This document shows, one piece after another, positions 32,890 to 42,981 of a DNA stretch of 64,000 nt. Position 1 is the first letter of the stretch, and every line of letters begins with the position of its first letter. Source of the stretch: Herbinix sp. Lineage in GTDB: Bacteria > Bacillota > Clostridia > Lachnospirales > Lachnospiraceae. Under the pieces are notes generated by a model that saw only the letters and a program-made list of their open reading frames with translations, was not told the DNA's origin and ran no database searches. Position numbers and translations under genes: made by a program. Where the stretch lies: NCBI GenBank assembly GCA_029238935.1, contig JAQZBN010000007.1, forward strand, positions 44,245 through 108,244, given 5' to 3'.

Positions 32890-35577
32890 TTACTCTACAC
32901 TCTTTAAGGATTCAACCATATCAATTTTTTTCAGTTTATAAAACATTACTAAATTTACAAAGATTGAGAATAAAAATGTTAATAAAATTCCGTATAGGTA
33001 GCTGCTGATATCAATATTTCGTCCAAACATAACCTGGTCTATTTCAACCGTTGTGATGACATATTGATGTAGCAGCCAGCCTAAGAAGGCACCAACGAAA
33101 GAACCAATGATTGTTAAAAGAATATTTTCACGGTATACATAGAAAGCAAGTTCAGAATTGTAAAAGCCGAGTAATTTGATTGTTGCCAACTCTCTTCTTC
33201 TTTCTTTTATATTGATATTATTCAAATTATATAATACAACAAATGCCAACGCACCGGCTGATATCGTTAAAACAACTACTACGATATTTAAACTGGATAG
33301 AATATTCTCCAACCGTTCACTCAATTTACTGACATAAAAGATACTTGACACCCCATCTACATTTAGCAAATCTTCTCCGATCTGATATTGTTTCTCCTGA
33401 TTAACATTCTTCATAGTTAACAGATATCCGTTATATTCCAAATCTTTCTTAAACAGTTTCTCATATAGTTTTGGCGTCATATAAAGGTAATGACTCATAT
33501 AATTTTCTGTGATGGATCTTACCGTCACTTCCACTTTGTTGTGATCTCCGTCCTCTATAATTAGGGTATCACCAGCATGAATATCTAACTGTTTTGCAAC
33601 TTGTTCTGTAAGCATAACTCCATCCTCTTCAAGGTTATAGGAAGTGTGACTTACACGGTTTCGCATCACAACGTAATTTTGAAATTTCTTGGGATCAGCA
33701 GGAATGATATAATTAATGTTCTTTGCTACTCCCTGGTAGCTGATATCAATTGTTCCTTGCTTTATCTTTAGAAAGGAATTAATTTCTGAATGATCTTCTA
33801 ATATGGATTTAAGTTGCTCCTGCTGAGACTCGGTTGCTTCTTGTTCTACACTAACGGATGCATCATAGAGCATTATTTCATCAAATTGACGATCATAAAT
33901 GACAAAAATGGAATCCTTTAATCCAAATCCCACTAATAATAATGCCATACAAGCACCTATACCAAACACCGTCATAAAAAATCTCTTTTTATAACGTAGC
34001 AAATTACGGATTGTAGCTTTTTGACTGAAGCTCAATCTTTTCCAAAGAAAAGGCAAACGTTCTAGGATAACCCTTTTTCCATTCTTTGGAGCCACCGGCC
34101 TCATTAATTGTGAAGGTTTCGAAAGTAATTCCTTATAGCATGATAAATAGGTGGCAAGCCCTACACATAGAATCGCTAAGGTAGTAGCCAAGGCGGCATA
34201 ATATGCATTAAAAGGAGAGACTACCTTCGGAATATTTCGGTATAAGATTTTATATGCAGTGATAATCACTCTAGGAAATAACTGCTCTCCTATTAAAAAT
34301 CCTAAGATGCTTCCAAAGAAGGTAGCTAGGAATGCATATAGAATGTATTTCATTGCAATCGAAGTTTTTGAATATCCCAGTGCTTTTAAAGTTCCAATCT
34401 GAGTTCTCTCTTCTTCCACCATTCTAGTCATGGTAGTTAAACTAATTAATGTCGCAACGAGAAAGAATATTGCCGGGAATACCTCACCGATAGCACCAAT
34501 TCGGTCAGCATTTTGTCCGTATTCTGCATAAGTAGCTATCGTATTGCGATCCAAAACATACCATTTTGGTTGCTTGAGCTTGTTTAATTCATCTTTTGCG
34601 GTATTAATATCAGCTTCTGCCTTTTGAAATTCAATCGCAGCTTCTTCTTTTGCTTTTTCATATTCGGTCATGGCAGCGGATCGTTGTATTTCATCCATCG
34701 GAGTCATCTCAATATAAGTAAGTGTATCATTTAACTTTTGTTCTGCCTCTGCCTTTTTCTCTTCTAATTGTTTGTTTGCATCCTCAATTTGTTGATTTGT
34801 TTCTTCATAGATTTCCTGATACCTTATCTGTGCCCGCTCTTTGGACAAATCCTGAAGCTTTTGCTTTACTTCATCTACTCTGTCATCATATTCAGTAGTA
34901 TAGGCTGTCATAGCGCCGGTATCTTTTGCTATAATATAAGCCTGGCTATAAATATCTGATACAAATACCTCCGGTTTTACAGCTACAAAACTATCCACTT
35001 CACCATTTCCTATGGTACTATTGCCACGCTCAAAAGACATATAATATGCACTGGAGCCAATTCCTACTATGGTGAATGTATTCTCCTTCAAAACGTCGGA
35101 TAAATCCCTGTCTGTGCCAGTGGATACACGAATCTCATCCCCTATCGCAAGCTTCGTAGAGTTTATCAGAAGCTCATCTACTAGAACTTCATTCTCTGCT
35201 TGTGGCATTCGCCCTTCGATTATATGAATCCGATTTGTTTTCTCCGTGGCTGACATAACTTCTAATACATAATCGTTTCCTTCAATTTCACTTACTACAT
35301 GTGTAGAATGCGATGGTTCCACTACTTCTACATCTGTAAGCTGGGACAATGCAGTAATATCATCCTCCGTAATTCCTAAGGTACTTAATACCCTAAAGTC
35401 CATTAGATCGCTGTTATCATAATAATCATCCGCTGTGATTCTCATATCAGGATCTGTCGAACGAATTCCAGAGAAAAAAGCGACACCTAAAGCTACGATG
35501 AAGAAAATGGATAAAAACCGTGTTATACTTTTTTTTATCTCCACATAAAAATCTTTACGCAATGCTTTTGTCTTCAT
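32890..35577 (-). CDS. ABC exporter permease, FtsX type, with coiled coil
   Basis: An 895-residue MacB/FtsX-like permease. An N-terminal helix at about 15-35 precedes a large extracellular domain (40-370), which includes a coiled coil of alternating charged residues near 230-335 (QIEDANKQLEEKKAEAEQK). Helices near 370-490 form the first FtsX block (VEEERTQIGTLKALGYS, the conserved cytoplasmic loop), and a second extracellular and FtsX block follows to the end (KERRRELATIKLLGFY). Four-helix FtsX-fold units and large external domains suit export or membrane-lipid remodelling. Its ATPase gene lies 9 bp upstream. Substrate unknown; peptides or lipoproteins are possible. Confidence 0.85.
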   Translation of the reverse strand: MKTKALRKDFYVEIKKSITRFLSIFFIVALGVAFFSGIRSTDPDMRITADDYYDNSDLMDFRVLSTLGITEDDITALSQLTDVEVVEPSHSTHVVSEIEGNDYVLEVMSATEKTNRIHIIEGRMPQAENEVLVDELLINSTKLAIGDEIRVSTGTDRDLSDVLKENTFTIVGIGSSAYYMSFERGNSTIGNGEVDSFVAVKPEVFVSDIYSQAYIIAKDTGAMTAYTTEYDDRVDEVKQKLQDLSKERAQIRYQEIYEETNQQIEDANKQLEEKKAEAEQKLNDTLTYIEMTPMDEIQRSAAMTEYEKAKEEAAIEFQKAEADINTAKDELNKLKQPKWYVLDRNTIATYAEYGQNADRIGAIGEVFPAIFFLVATLISLTTMTRMVEEERTQIGTLKALGYSKTSIAMKYILYAFLATFFGSILGFLIGEQLFPRVIITAYKILYRNIPKVVSPFNAYYAALATTLAILCVGLATYLSCYKELLSKPSQLMRPVAPKNGKRVILERLPFLWKRLSFSQKATIRNLLRYKKRFFMTVFGIGACMALLLVGFGLKDSIFVIYDRQFDEIMLYDASVSVEQEATESQQEQLKSILEDHSEINSFLKIKQGTIDISYQGVAKNINYIIPADPKKFQNYVVMRNRVSHTSYNLEEDGVMLTEQVAKQLDIHAGDTLIIEDGDHNKVEVTVRSITENYMSHYLYMTPKLYEKLFKKDLEYNGYLLTMKNVNQEKQYQIGEDLLNVDGVSSIFYVSKLSERLENILSSLNIVVVVLTISAGALAFVVLYNLNNINIKERRRELATIKLLGFYNSELAFYVYRENILLTIIGSFVGAFLGWLLHQYVITTVEIDQVMFGRNIDISSYLYGILLTFLFSIFVNLVMFYKLKKIDMVESLKSVE

Positions 35578-35586
35578 TGTTTTATC

Positions 35587-36291
35587 CTACCATTCTATGG
35601 TATCTACTGATACCGGTTCTTCATTTAAGTTAACTTTAGACACTTTACCATTCTTGATTTTAATGATTCGATCGGCCATCGGAGTTAAAGCTGAATTATG
35701 CGTTATAACAATAACTGTCATTTTTCTTTCTCTACAGGTATCAAATAACAACTTGAGAATAGCTTTACCCGTCTGATAATCCAAGGCTCCTGTTGGCTCA
35801 TCACATAAGAGCAACTTTGGATTTTTTGCCAAGGCTCTGGCAATGGACACTCTTTGCTGCTCCCCACCGGATAACTGAGCCGGAAAGTTATTCATTCTAT
35901 CACCCAGACCTACTTCCTGTAATACGGCTTCTGAATCCAATGGTTCTTTACAAATCTGTGATGCTAATTCTACATTTTCTTTTGCTGTTAAGTTTTGTAC
36001 CAAATTATAGAATTGAAATACAAAACCAATCTCATTCCTCCGATAGGTGGTTAATTGTCTTTCTTTATAATTAACGATATCTGTATTATTGACAAATACA
36101 GAACCGGAAGATGCAGTATCCATCCCCCCAAGAATATTTAACACTGTAGTCTTACCGGCACCGCTTGGTCCTACAATAACCACGAACTCTCCCTGTTCAA
36201 TCGTAAAATCAATCCCATCAAGCGCATTAATTTTAACTTCCCCCATCTGATAGGTTTTCTTTACATTCTCCATTCGAATAAATTCATCCAT
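35587..36291 (-). CDS. ABC exporter ATP-binding protein (LolD/MacB type)
   Basis: A 234-residue ATPase: Walker [14 protein letters not shown] near 41, Q-loop FVFQFYNLV, signature [16 protein letters not shown], Walker [13 protein letters not shown] and H-loop VIVITHNSA. These are the hallmarks of LolD/MacB/YxlF ATPases, which power FtsX-type permeases. The start is taken at the second ATG of MMDEF at 36291, seven bases after AGAGG. It is cotranscribed with the permease gene that follows. Confidence 0.93.
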   Translation of the reverse strand: MDEFIRMENVKKTYQMGEVKINALDGIDFTIEQGEFVVIVGPSGAGKTTVLNILGGMDTASSGSVFVNNTDIVNYKERQLTTYRRNEIGFVFQFYNLVQNLTAKENVELASQICKEPLDSEAVLQEVGLGDRMNNFPAQLSGGEQQRVSIARALAKNPKLLLCDEPTGALDYQTGKAILKLLFDTCRERKMTVIVITHNSALTPMADRIIKIKNGKVSKVNLNEEPVSVDTIEW

Positions 36292-36521
36292 CATGTAACC
36301 TCTTTTCCTTTTTGTACGACCAATTCTAACCAAAGTTTGATAAACTTACAAGAAATTAATTCTTAATAAAATATAAATTTTATATGATCAATTTTCAATT
36401 TTATCATTCATATTTTCGACAGTTTCGTAAATCCTATGATAAGAATATTACGTAATCACTGCGAATTTATTCAAATGATTTATAAACAACAAACTGTTAT
36501 TGATATATTGGAGGAATTACT

Positions 36522-37232
36522 ATGGAATTAATTAAAATCGCTATTACATCCTTTTTTACTATGCTCGTATTATTTATTTTAACTAAGCTAATGGGCAAAA
36601 GAGAAATGTCACAGTTAAGTATGTTCGATTATATCAACAGCATCACCATTGGGTCCATCGCTGCTGAAATGGCAACAGCCTTGGAAAATGATTTTTTAAA
36701 ACCTTTGGTTGCTATGATTGTTCTTAGTATCCTTACTTTGGTTATTTCCTTTAGTACCTGTAAGTCTATAAAATTACGGCGATTTTTTGAGGGTCATGCT
36801 GTATTATTATATCAAAATGGTAAGATCTACGAGAAAAATCTCCTAAGAGTTAAATTAGATCTTGATGAATTTCTATCCCTTTGTCGTATCAGTGGTTATT
36901 ACGATTTGGAGGATATCCACACCGCTTATCTTGAATCCAGCGGTAAGTTAAGTATACTTCCAACTGCCGGCAGCAGACCGGTAAATCCTTCTGATTTAAA
37001 TTTAACCCCAACTCAGAAAATTCCGATGGCAAACGTCATTATTGACGGTCAAATTCTAATGGATAACCTAAAATATACAGGAAAAAATGAGCAGTGGCTT
37101 GAAAAGCAACTCTCCTCCTCAGGAATAAAAGATAAAAAGGAAGTTATCCTTGCCAACTTCGATGCAACGAAGGATCAATTAAATATTTATGTTAAAATTC
37201 ACAAATCGACCAAAGGAGATATTTTTGAATAA
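36522..37232 (+). CDS. YetF/DUF421 family membrane protein
   Basis: A 236-residue protein of the DUF421 (YetF) family: three N-terminal helices (about 5-25, 37-55, 60-80), with the signatures TKLMGKREMSQLSMFDYINSI and SIAAEMATALEND, then a cytoplasmic tail of about 150 residues with two repeats, of the mixed alpha/beta type found in spore membrane proteins of this family. Some members carry YkjA- or SpoVA-linked functions in sporulation or germination; a role is not established. GGAGG precedes the ATG. It stands alone upstream of the M23 gene. Confidence 0.85.
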   Translation: MELIKIAITSFFTMLVLFILTKLMGKREMSQLSMFDYINSITIGSIAAEMATALENDFLKPLVAMIVLSILTLVISFSTCKSIKLRRFFEGHAVLLYQNGKIYEKNLLRVKLDLDEFLSLCRISGYYDLEDIHTAYLESSGKLSILPTAGSRPVNPSDLNLTPTQKIPMANVIIDGQILMDNLKYTGKNEQWLEKQLSSSGIKDKKEVILANFDATKDQLNIYVKIHKSTKGDIFE

Positions 37233-37361
37233 AAAATACTCCATGTAATTACAGAAATTAGAATATAAATTTAAAAACATTACTGGGAAAATACGGTTAT
37301 AGAAAAAAACTTAGGAACATAAAATGTTACAAGTTTTAAATTATAAGGCTGTGTTCTTCCT

Positions 37362-38465
37362 ATGGTTCATAAATTAAGATTTAAGATGTTGATTTTATGT
37401 GAGATTATTACATTATGTATCTTCTCTTCCGTCCTGATCAAACAAAATATCACCGATTCTGTTTTCACATCCGGCACGGAAGCAAAAAAGGATTTTATCA
37501 AATGGGTCGACTTTAGTGTATGTTATGCCGCTTTAGACCGGGCTTATCGATATGATGTAGAATCCCATGAAGAAGAGGTAAAGCTGAATTGGATTGAATT
37601 GTTAGCTTACTTAGGAGCCAAGTATGGCGGTGATTTTTCTAGATATAAGGAAAAAAACATGACGGATCTGGTGAACAAGTTAAGAAACAACGAAGAAACC
37701 ATGAGCTCCATTACAGAAGATATGAAATATTATAATTATTATTACGATGCTTATTCCGCAGTTCTTGGAGGTTTCGTCGGAGAATATCAAGTGGAAATTG
37801 CTGATTCCTCGAGCCCAACCGGACGGAAATGGGTAGAACAATACGGTTTAAAAGCCTTCCTTCCTATTGCAAAATATTATCCTTATAGTCACAGTGATGA
37901 CTTTGGAGTGTCAAGATCCTATGGTTATAAAAGAAAGCATCTGGGACATGATATGATGGGGCAGGTTGGAACTCCGATTGTAGCTGTGGAATCCGGGTAT
38001 GTAGAAGCCTTAGGGTGGAATATGTACGGTGGGTGGAGAATCGGTATCCGTAGCTTAGATGATAAACGCTATTATTACTATGCTCACTTAAGAAAGAACT
38101 TCCCTTATAACAAATCTCTTGCAGTTGGAAGTATTGTTCAAGCGGGTGATGTAATCGGATATCTTGGTAGGACCGGTTATAGCAAAACCGAGAATGCCAA
38201 TAATATTCAGACCCCTCATCTTCATTTTGGTCTACAGCTGATTTTTGATGAATCGCAAAAAGAGGCTGTGAATGAGATTTGGGTAGATTGCTTTGATTTA
38301 ATTATGTTCTTATATCGTAACCGCTGTGAAACTGTAAAAAACCCTGAAACAAAAGAATATTCCAGGGTCTATGGTTTTATTGATCCGGTTGTGGAGGAAT
38401 ATGTCAATCGCGGAAAATACAAATACAATGACGAGGATATCAACATTCGCTTATACGATAATTAA
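37362..38465 (+). CDS. M23 family metallopeptidase
   Basis: A zinc endopeptidase (LytM/M23) that cuts peptidoglycan cross-bridges. The 367-residue protein has an N-terminal signal or membrane anchor (about 7-27) and a C-terminal M23 domain: zinc ligands His193 and Asp197 in HLGHD, and His286 and His288 in TPHLHFG. The helical region before it (residues 40-165) is unassigned. The start at 37362 has only a weak AAGG site. Its stop codon overlaps the end of the convergent gerB-type gene by four bases. Location next to germination genes may hint at spore cortex or wall work, but this is inference. Confidence 0.88.
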   Translation: MVHKLRFKMLILCEIITLCIFSSVLIKQNITDSVFTSGTEAKKDFIKWVDFSVCYAALDRAYRYDVESHEEEVKLNWIELLAYLGAKYGGDFSRYKEKNMTDLVNKLRNNEETMSSITEDMKYYNYYYDAYSAVLGGFVGEYQVEIADSSSPTGRKWVEQYGLKAFLPIAKYYPYSHSDDFGVSRSYGYKRKHLGHDMMGQVGTPIVAVESGYVEALGWNMYGGWRIGIRSLDDKRYYYYAHLRKNFPYNKSLAVGSIVQAGDVIGYLGRTGYSKTENANNIQTPHLHFGLQLIFDESQKEAVNEIWVDCFDLIMFLYRNRCETVKNPETKEYSRVYGFIDPVVEEYVNRGKYKYNDEDINIRLYDN

Positions 38466-39562
38466 TATTGTTTTTGTACTTTTTTTCTCCGAAACAAACA
38501 TACGATTCCAAGGAATAGAGGCAAGCAAAATTGAAAAATCAAATTAATATATATCATATAATTCTGATAAAAATATTGAAACTCGAACTGCGTACTGCTA
38601 ACCATAAAAGTAAGGTAATAAATCAGCATAGTTAACGGTACATACATAAATCCCATATGCTCCACCCCTAGTAGCCATTGGGTACAACGTATTAATAGAA
38701 TGGAAAATATACTAATGGATATGAAATCTGATAATAAGCAAACCAAGGTAATGATAACTTCAAACCTTTCAAAAATATTAAAAAAGGAAATACTTTTCAC
38801 AGTAATATAAAATGGAAAGGGCAGTTTCGCAGTTAAACCGGGTCCTGTGATTGCAAAGGAAAATGCAGTTAGCAAAAAGGAAATGAGGATAAATACTCCT
38901 GCCCCGGACCATAACTTTCGCATCTGCTCTTTTTGTATTACTAAACCAAATTTATCGGCAAAGAATAAAGCGATAATAATATTACCTCCTACGGCAGCCA
39001 CATTTTTCGTTGCCATTATGGTAGGTTTTAGACTGATCGTAGATACAGGAAGAATATAATCCATACGAACTCTTGGGATAGCACATATGATCAAAATGAT
39101 AAACATGAGTAAAATCGGCCCTAAAGTTAACTCTGTTAGTCGAAATACCGTCTTTAGCCCATGAAGCAACGTAAAATAAACTAAACCGATTAATACAACC
39201 ATAAAGAAACTGGACTGAGTTTTTGGCATTAAAGTAAACTGCAACGTAAGAGCATAGATATTTACCTTTGAAGCGATCGCTAGAAATATCCATAGTAGAT
39301 AGCTTAGGATAAGAATTTTTGCTAAGAACTTCCCTAGGAGCTGCACCATGATTTCGTAAATATTAAATCCTGGAAATATTTTTATTAATGATATCACGAT
39401 ACCGGTTAGGGGAATAATTGCAAGACCAGCCCATAATGCGCTGAAGAATCCATTTCTGCCTCCTTCTTTGGCTAAGGCATTTGGGATTTGCCTTAGAATA
39501 GGTGACAGAGAAATATAAAGAAACATAAATGAAATTTGACGAAAAGATACTTCTTTTTTCAT
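38462..39562 (-). CDS. Spore germination protein, GerB subunit
   Basis: B subunit of a GerA-type germinant receptor: a 366-residue permease-like protein of the APC superfamily with about ten helices, placed in the inner spore membrane. Family pattern: RQISFMFLYISLSPILRQIPNALAKEGGRNGF opening (in pieces), GFNIYEIMVQLLGK and ALTLQFTLMPKTQ. It is last in the operon A-C-D-B. Confidence 0.93.
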   Translation of the reverse strand: MKKEVSFRQISFMFLYISLSPILRQIPNALAKEGGRNGFFSALWAGLAIIPLTGIVISLIKIFPGFNIYEIMVQLLGKFLAKILILSYLLWIFLAIASKVNIYALTLQFTLMPKTQSSFFMVVLIGLVYFTLLHGLKTVFRLTELTLGPILLMFIILIICAIPRVRMDYILPVSTISLKPTIMATKNVAAVGGNIIIALFFADKFGLVIQKEQMRKLWSGAGVFILISFLLTAFSFAITGPGLTAKLPFPFYITVKSISFFNIFERFEVIITLVCLLSDFISISIFSILLIRCTQWLLGVEHMGFMYVPLTMLIYYLTFMVSSTQFEFQYFYQNYMIYINLIFQFCLPLFLGIVCLFRRKKVQKQY

Positions 39563-39566
39563 GGAC

Positions 39567-39761
39567 TCACCTCAACTTCAATGTATTTTCCAAGATCATA
39601 GTAATACTTGGAAGATATGGATTTATTTCATGCATTAATCCTAAGGTAAAGCCCATGGCTGTAATCAGTAAAAATAATAACAAATTACGAATTGGTTTAA
39701 AAATAATATGTCTGTATTTGATTACTGTTAGGATACAAAGAATTGCAAATACATAGATCAT
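39567..39761 (-). CDS. Small membrane protein, GerD-type receptor subunit
   Basis: A 64-residue protein with two probable helices (MIYVFAILCILTVIK; LLLFLLITAMGFTLGLMHEI). It lies between the C and B subunit genes, with 4 bp on each side. In some germinant receptor operons a fourth gene (D) codes for such a two-helix protein that modulates receptor function. I start it at the ATG at 39761 with AGAGG 7 bases upstream; an ATG five codons earlier lies inside gerC and its spacing is poor. Confidence 0.7.
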   Translation of the reverse strand: MIYVFAILCILTVIKYRHIIFKPIRNLLLFLLITAMGFTLGLMHEINPYLPSITMILENTLKLR

Positions 39762-39765
39762 GGGC

Positions 39766-40869
39766 TTACCTCTCATTTCCTAGAATAAAGGACTTCACTA
39801 TTCTTGAATTCATTTTAAATTGATATTGTATATTGCTGATATAATCTGACCAATCCGGTCCTATCGTCTTCCATTCTTTTGCATTTTGATTTTCCACTAA
39901 CCTCGCCAATTGAAAGATATCAACTTTGTTTGATATCGAAAAATTGATTGCTTTCGTCAACATATCGATCATATATTGATCCTGTTCCTTCGTTAGCTTA
40001 TCGAGTTGGTCCTGAGTAAAGATGTCTTCTTTGGTAGTAACTTCTTTTAACATCGTTTCATAATTCATTTTTATATCTACTGTTATTACTTTATTGTTAA
40101 TGTTAGAATTTAATTTTGTATTGGCATTTGTTACCAGCAATCCTACTCCATCGTTTAGATAAATCGGATACCTTCTAACCACATTACGAATAAAATTAAC
40201 TGCATTCGAAGTTTCATTATCCAGGTAATCAAATAAACGCATGTCTTTTATCACAGCATACCCATCAATGAGAAATCCCTTCTCTTCTGAAACCAAATAA
40301 GGAATTAAGATACAGGAATAGGACTGTTCCATTTCATTGACGAGAGCAACTACCGTATTATCGTTTCTTGTTAACGTTTCCATCTGTTTCTGATTTAAAG
40401 CTTCCAGATCTTGGTGAATTTGCTGTTTATTTTCAACACCGCTTTCCATAAAATCGGCAGCACTCATATTCTGTACAATAAATACAAAGGCCTCCATTTT
40501 AATAGTTTCATCCCGAGATAAAAAGTCAAGACAGTAATCAACCCCATGAGCTGCTGCATCCACACCAATCAGATAATAACCGGTATGAGCAATTGAGATT
40601 GCTTTTTTACTTCTGAGCCTAAGATCTTCGAATGCTTCGTACACTGTTTTACCTTTTCCCTGTACAATCTCGGATTCCGGACTCCCTCCGCCTTCCTGAC
40701 TATCACCTCCACCACCGGCGTTAAACAATGCACTTACGGTATATTCTGTCTCAGAATAATCAATTCCCAGGACTTGAATTAAATTGATTTCATCTATCTC
40801 TTTTCGGTTCATATCGTTGGTACAGCCACATAGTATTAGTGGAATTAATAATAAAAATAATTTTTTCAT
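39766..40869 (-). CDS. Spore germination lipoprotein, GerC subunit
   Basis: C subunit of the germinant receptor: a lipoprotein of 367 residues with lipobox LCGC (LLLIPLILCGCTND). It contains the Ger(x)C domains, with ISIAHTGYYLIGVDAA and LDFLSRDETIKMEAFVFI near 95-135. It is attached to the outer face of the inner spore membrane. AAAGGTG precedes the ATG. Cotranscribed with A, D and B genes. Confidence 0.93.
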   Translation of the reverse strand: MKKLFLLLIPLILCGCTNDMNRKEIDEINLIQVLGIDYSETEYTVSALFNAGGGGDSQEGGGSPESEIVQGKGKTVYEAFEDLRLRSKKAISIAHTGYYLIGVDAAAHGVDYCLDFLSRDETIKMEAFVFIVQNMSAADFMESGVENKQQIHQDLEALNQKQMETLTRNDNTVVALVNEMEQSYSCILIPYLVSEEKGFLIDGYAVIKDMRLFDYLDNETSNAVNFIRNVVRRYPIYLNDGVGLLVTNANTKLNSNINNKVITVDIKMNYETMLKEVTTKEDIFTQDQLDKLTKEQDQYMIDMLTKAINFSISNKVDIFQLARLVENQNAKEWKTIGPDWSDYISNIQYQFKMNSRIVKSFILGNER

Positions 40870-40887
40870 AAAGACCGCACCTTTGCC

Positions 40888-42342
40888 TTATTTTTGTTTT
40901 GTCTTATTCTGTTCTGCAATTTTATCCGGTCGAAGCTGAAAGAACTTCACCGGAAAGCGGAATAAGGTATCAATATAATTCAAGGACTTTACATCAACAA
41001 AAGGAGATAAATAAGCTACTCCGTAATTATCCAAACTGCACAAATGCACCAACAATACGATAAATCCTACTGCCAGTCCAAAAAATCCGGCAAAACAAGC
41101 TGATAGCACCAACAAAAACCTCGTAAGTCTTATTGCACTGCTTAAATCTTGATTCGGTAATACAAATCCAGCGATTCCAGATAGAGCAACAATCACGACA
41201 ACCGCCGGTGAGATTAATTGTGCTGAAACTGCGGATTGTCCGACAATGAGGCCTCCAAGGATGGACATTGTGGTACCTACTGTTTTCGGTAGCCGAAGCC
41301 CGGCTTCAATCAGGATCTCAAAAGAAATTAATATACTCATTACTTCAAAAGCCGACGTAAAAGGAACGTTTGCTTTCGCTTGCTGAATGGATAGAGCCAA
41401 CTGAACCGGAAGCATTTGATTTTGGTATGAGGTAGCGGCTACATAAAAAGCCGGTAGAAATAAAGTTAGAATTAAAGCAATATAACGGATCAAACGCAAA
41501 GAGGAACCTACCACATAATGATTTGCATAATCTTCAGGAGACTGCATTAGCATTGGTAACTGGCAGGGTAACAAATATACAAAGGGAATTCCGTCAACTG
41601 CCAGGGCAATTCGACCATCGGAGATATTTGCAGAACAACGGTCAGGTCTCTGTGTATACATGATTTGCGGAAAAATACTCTTCTTATTTTCTATCACAAA
41701 CTCTTCGATAAAAGCAGGGGTAGATAGATTATCAATATCCATTTGATTTATCTTATCCCGAATGGCATCCACCGTAGCAATATTGGCCACATTACTAAGA
41801 TAAATCAATGATATGTCCGTCTTGGATACCTTTCCTACGGTGAGAGATTCGACTACCAGATATTCCGAACGAACTCTTCTTCTAATCAATGCTGTATTAA
41901 TTCGCATTACTTCGATAAAAGAATCCTTTGCACCTTTCATAACTCCTTCGTCCGATGGTTCCTGAATGGATCTTTTTTCAAAGGAACGAATATCAAACAA
42001 TAAGACTTTTTGTTCTGCATCAAATATGAGTGCTGCCATACCGCTTAAGACACCCTTTAAGATTTTTTCAAAGTCTTCACTTTCTGATACGAATAGATGA
42101 TAGGCACCACCTTCGAGCAAATAATTCATCACAGCACGTTCCGTTTTACATTCCCTCAGTCCCTGATCCAAGGATAAGGGTCGCAAAATAGATTCATCAA
42201 CTAAAGTAGTATTAACTAACCCGTCAACGCAAAAGATATGAACAATAAGATTATCATGATTTATTTTAATTGGTCTTACAACAATATCAGCACTCTTGGA
42301 AAAGAATTCCTTGATGACCTGTGAATTAATAAACTGTATCAT
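40888..42342 (-). CDS. Spore germination protein, GerA subunit
   Basis: A subunit of the germinant receptor, 484 residues. A cytosolic N-terminal part (about 1-270) precedes the GerA core with its helices: VVESLTVGKVSKTDISLIYL, DGIPFVYLLPCQLPMLMQSPEDY (in pieces), FEVMSILISFEILIEAGLRLPK and GGLIVGQSAVSAQLISPAV. It is the first gene of the operon. Germinants such as amino acids or sugars are probably sensed through A and B, but which ones cannot be told. The ATG has a GGAAGGAAG site. Confidence 0.95.
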   Translation of the reverse strand: MIQFINSQVIKEFFSKSADIVVRPIKINHDNLIVHIFCVDGLVNTTLVDESILRPLSLDQGLRECKTERAVMNYLLEGGAYHLFVSESEDFEKILKGVLSGMAALIFDAEQKVLLFDIRSFEKRSIQEPSDEGVMKGAKDSFIEVMRINTALIRRRVRSEYLVVESLTVGKVSKTDISLIYLSNVANIATVDAIRDKINQMDIDNLSTPAFIEEFVIENKKSIFPQIMYTQRPDRCSANISDGRIALAVDGIPFVYLLPCQLPMLMQSPEDYANHYVVGSSLRLIRYIALILTLFLPAFYVAATSYQNQMLPVQLALSIQQAKANVPFTSAFEVMSILISFEILIEAGLRLPKTVGTTMSILGGLIVGQSAVSAQLISPAVVVIVALSGIAGFVLPNQDLSSAIRLTRFLLVLSACFAGFFGLAVGFIVLLVHLCSLDNYGVAYLSPFVDVKSLNYIDTLFRFPVKFFQLRPDKIAEQNKTKQK

Positions 42343-42490
42343 ATGCTTCCTTCCTTCTCTTAAGTCTTACCTATAATAATTTCCATGGATTGCATTTTTT
42401 ATTCATTTCAGGTATGATTAACTAAGAAAGGAACCCGGTATTTATACAGATCGAAAAGAACATAAAAAATAGCCTGCAACCTATGTGCTT

Positions 42491-42562
42491 ACTTAAAAAT
42501 TCTTGCAGAATTAAGTAATGCAGCATTCATTGCAGACTATGTGTCTTCTGTGTGCAGAAGAC
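42491..42562. other. Three consecutive hairpins of unknown role
   Basis: Between the ger operon and the small gene at 42610 lie a hairpin with ACTTA...TAAGT and ATTCT/AGAAT arms (42491-42516), the palindrome AATGCAGCATT (42517-42527), and GTCTTCTG/CAGAAGAC with a TGTG loop (42543-42562). None is followed by a T-run. It might be a structured RNA. Confidence 0.3.
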
Positions 42563-42609
42563 GTGATGGTATCTTTTTCGTGGTCAAAGCCATTCGAAAT
42601 ATGGTACAG

Positions 42610-42873
42610 TTAACAAACACCGAAACAATCGTTAACCAAATCCATAATATGTACCGGGAGTACCTTCCCTTTTACCATCTTTTGCAGAAAAAGTTCTGCC
42701 TCGCCCTCGTCATCGATAAAATCTTCGATGAAGCAGTAGTCATAGGGGTCTTCCCATCCCTGCTTATAGCATTCGAAGCTATAAAGAGCATTTTGAAAAG
42801 TAAGACGATAAATAACTTCTGAAGTTCTTGTTTTACTGGTTCTTACTTTTGACTTAACTGTTACATCCAACAT
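42610..42873 (-). CDS. Small conserved protein (DUF6514-like)
   Basis: An 87-residue protein that starts MLDVTVKSKVRTSKT, is followed by a Tyr- and Asp-rich central part (YSFECYKQGWEDPYDYCF) and ends VHIMDLVNDCFGVC. The acidic patch EDFIDDEGEAELF and cysteine tail suggest a DUF6514-like family seen in spore formers, but I hold this loosely. AGAGGTG precedes the ATG. The overlapping frame on the plus strand (42541-42822) lacks a ribosome site and is taken as a shadow. Confidence 0.6.
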   Translation of the reverse strand: MLDVTVKSKVRTSKTRTSEVIYRLTFQNALYSFECYKQGWEDPYDYCFIEDFIDDEGEAELFLQKMVKGKVLPVHIMDLVNDCFGVC

Positions 42874-42981
42874 GAAACGTCACCTCTTAATTTTATTATA
42901 ATATTTCTTTTATAGATCTATTTTTTTAGACAATATCATTATATCATAAATCAAGTATAAAACTATACTATTTGTAGTTTT

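Noticed and set aside
42541..42822. Plus-strand frame of 93 codons opposite the small gene at 42610
   Set aside because: No ribosome site, and the minus-strand frame has a good site and a family-like sequence.
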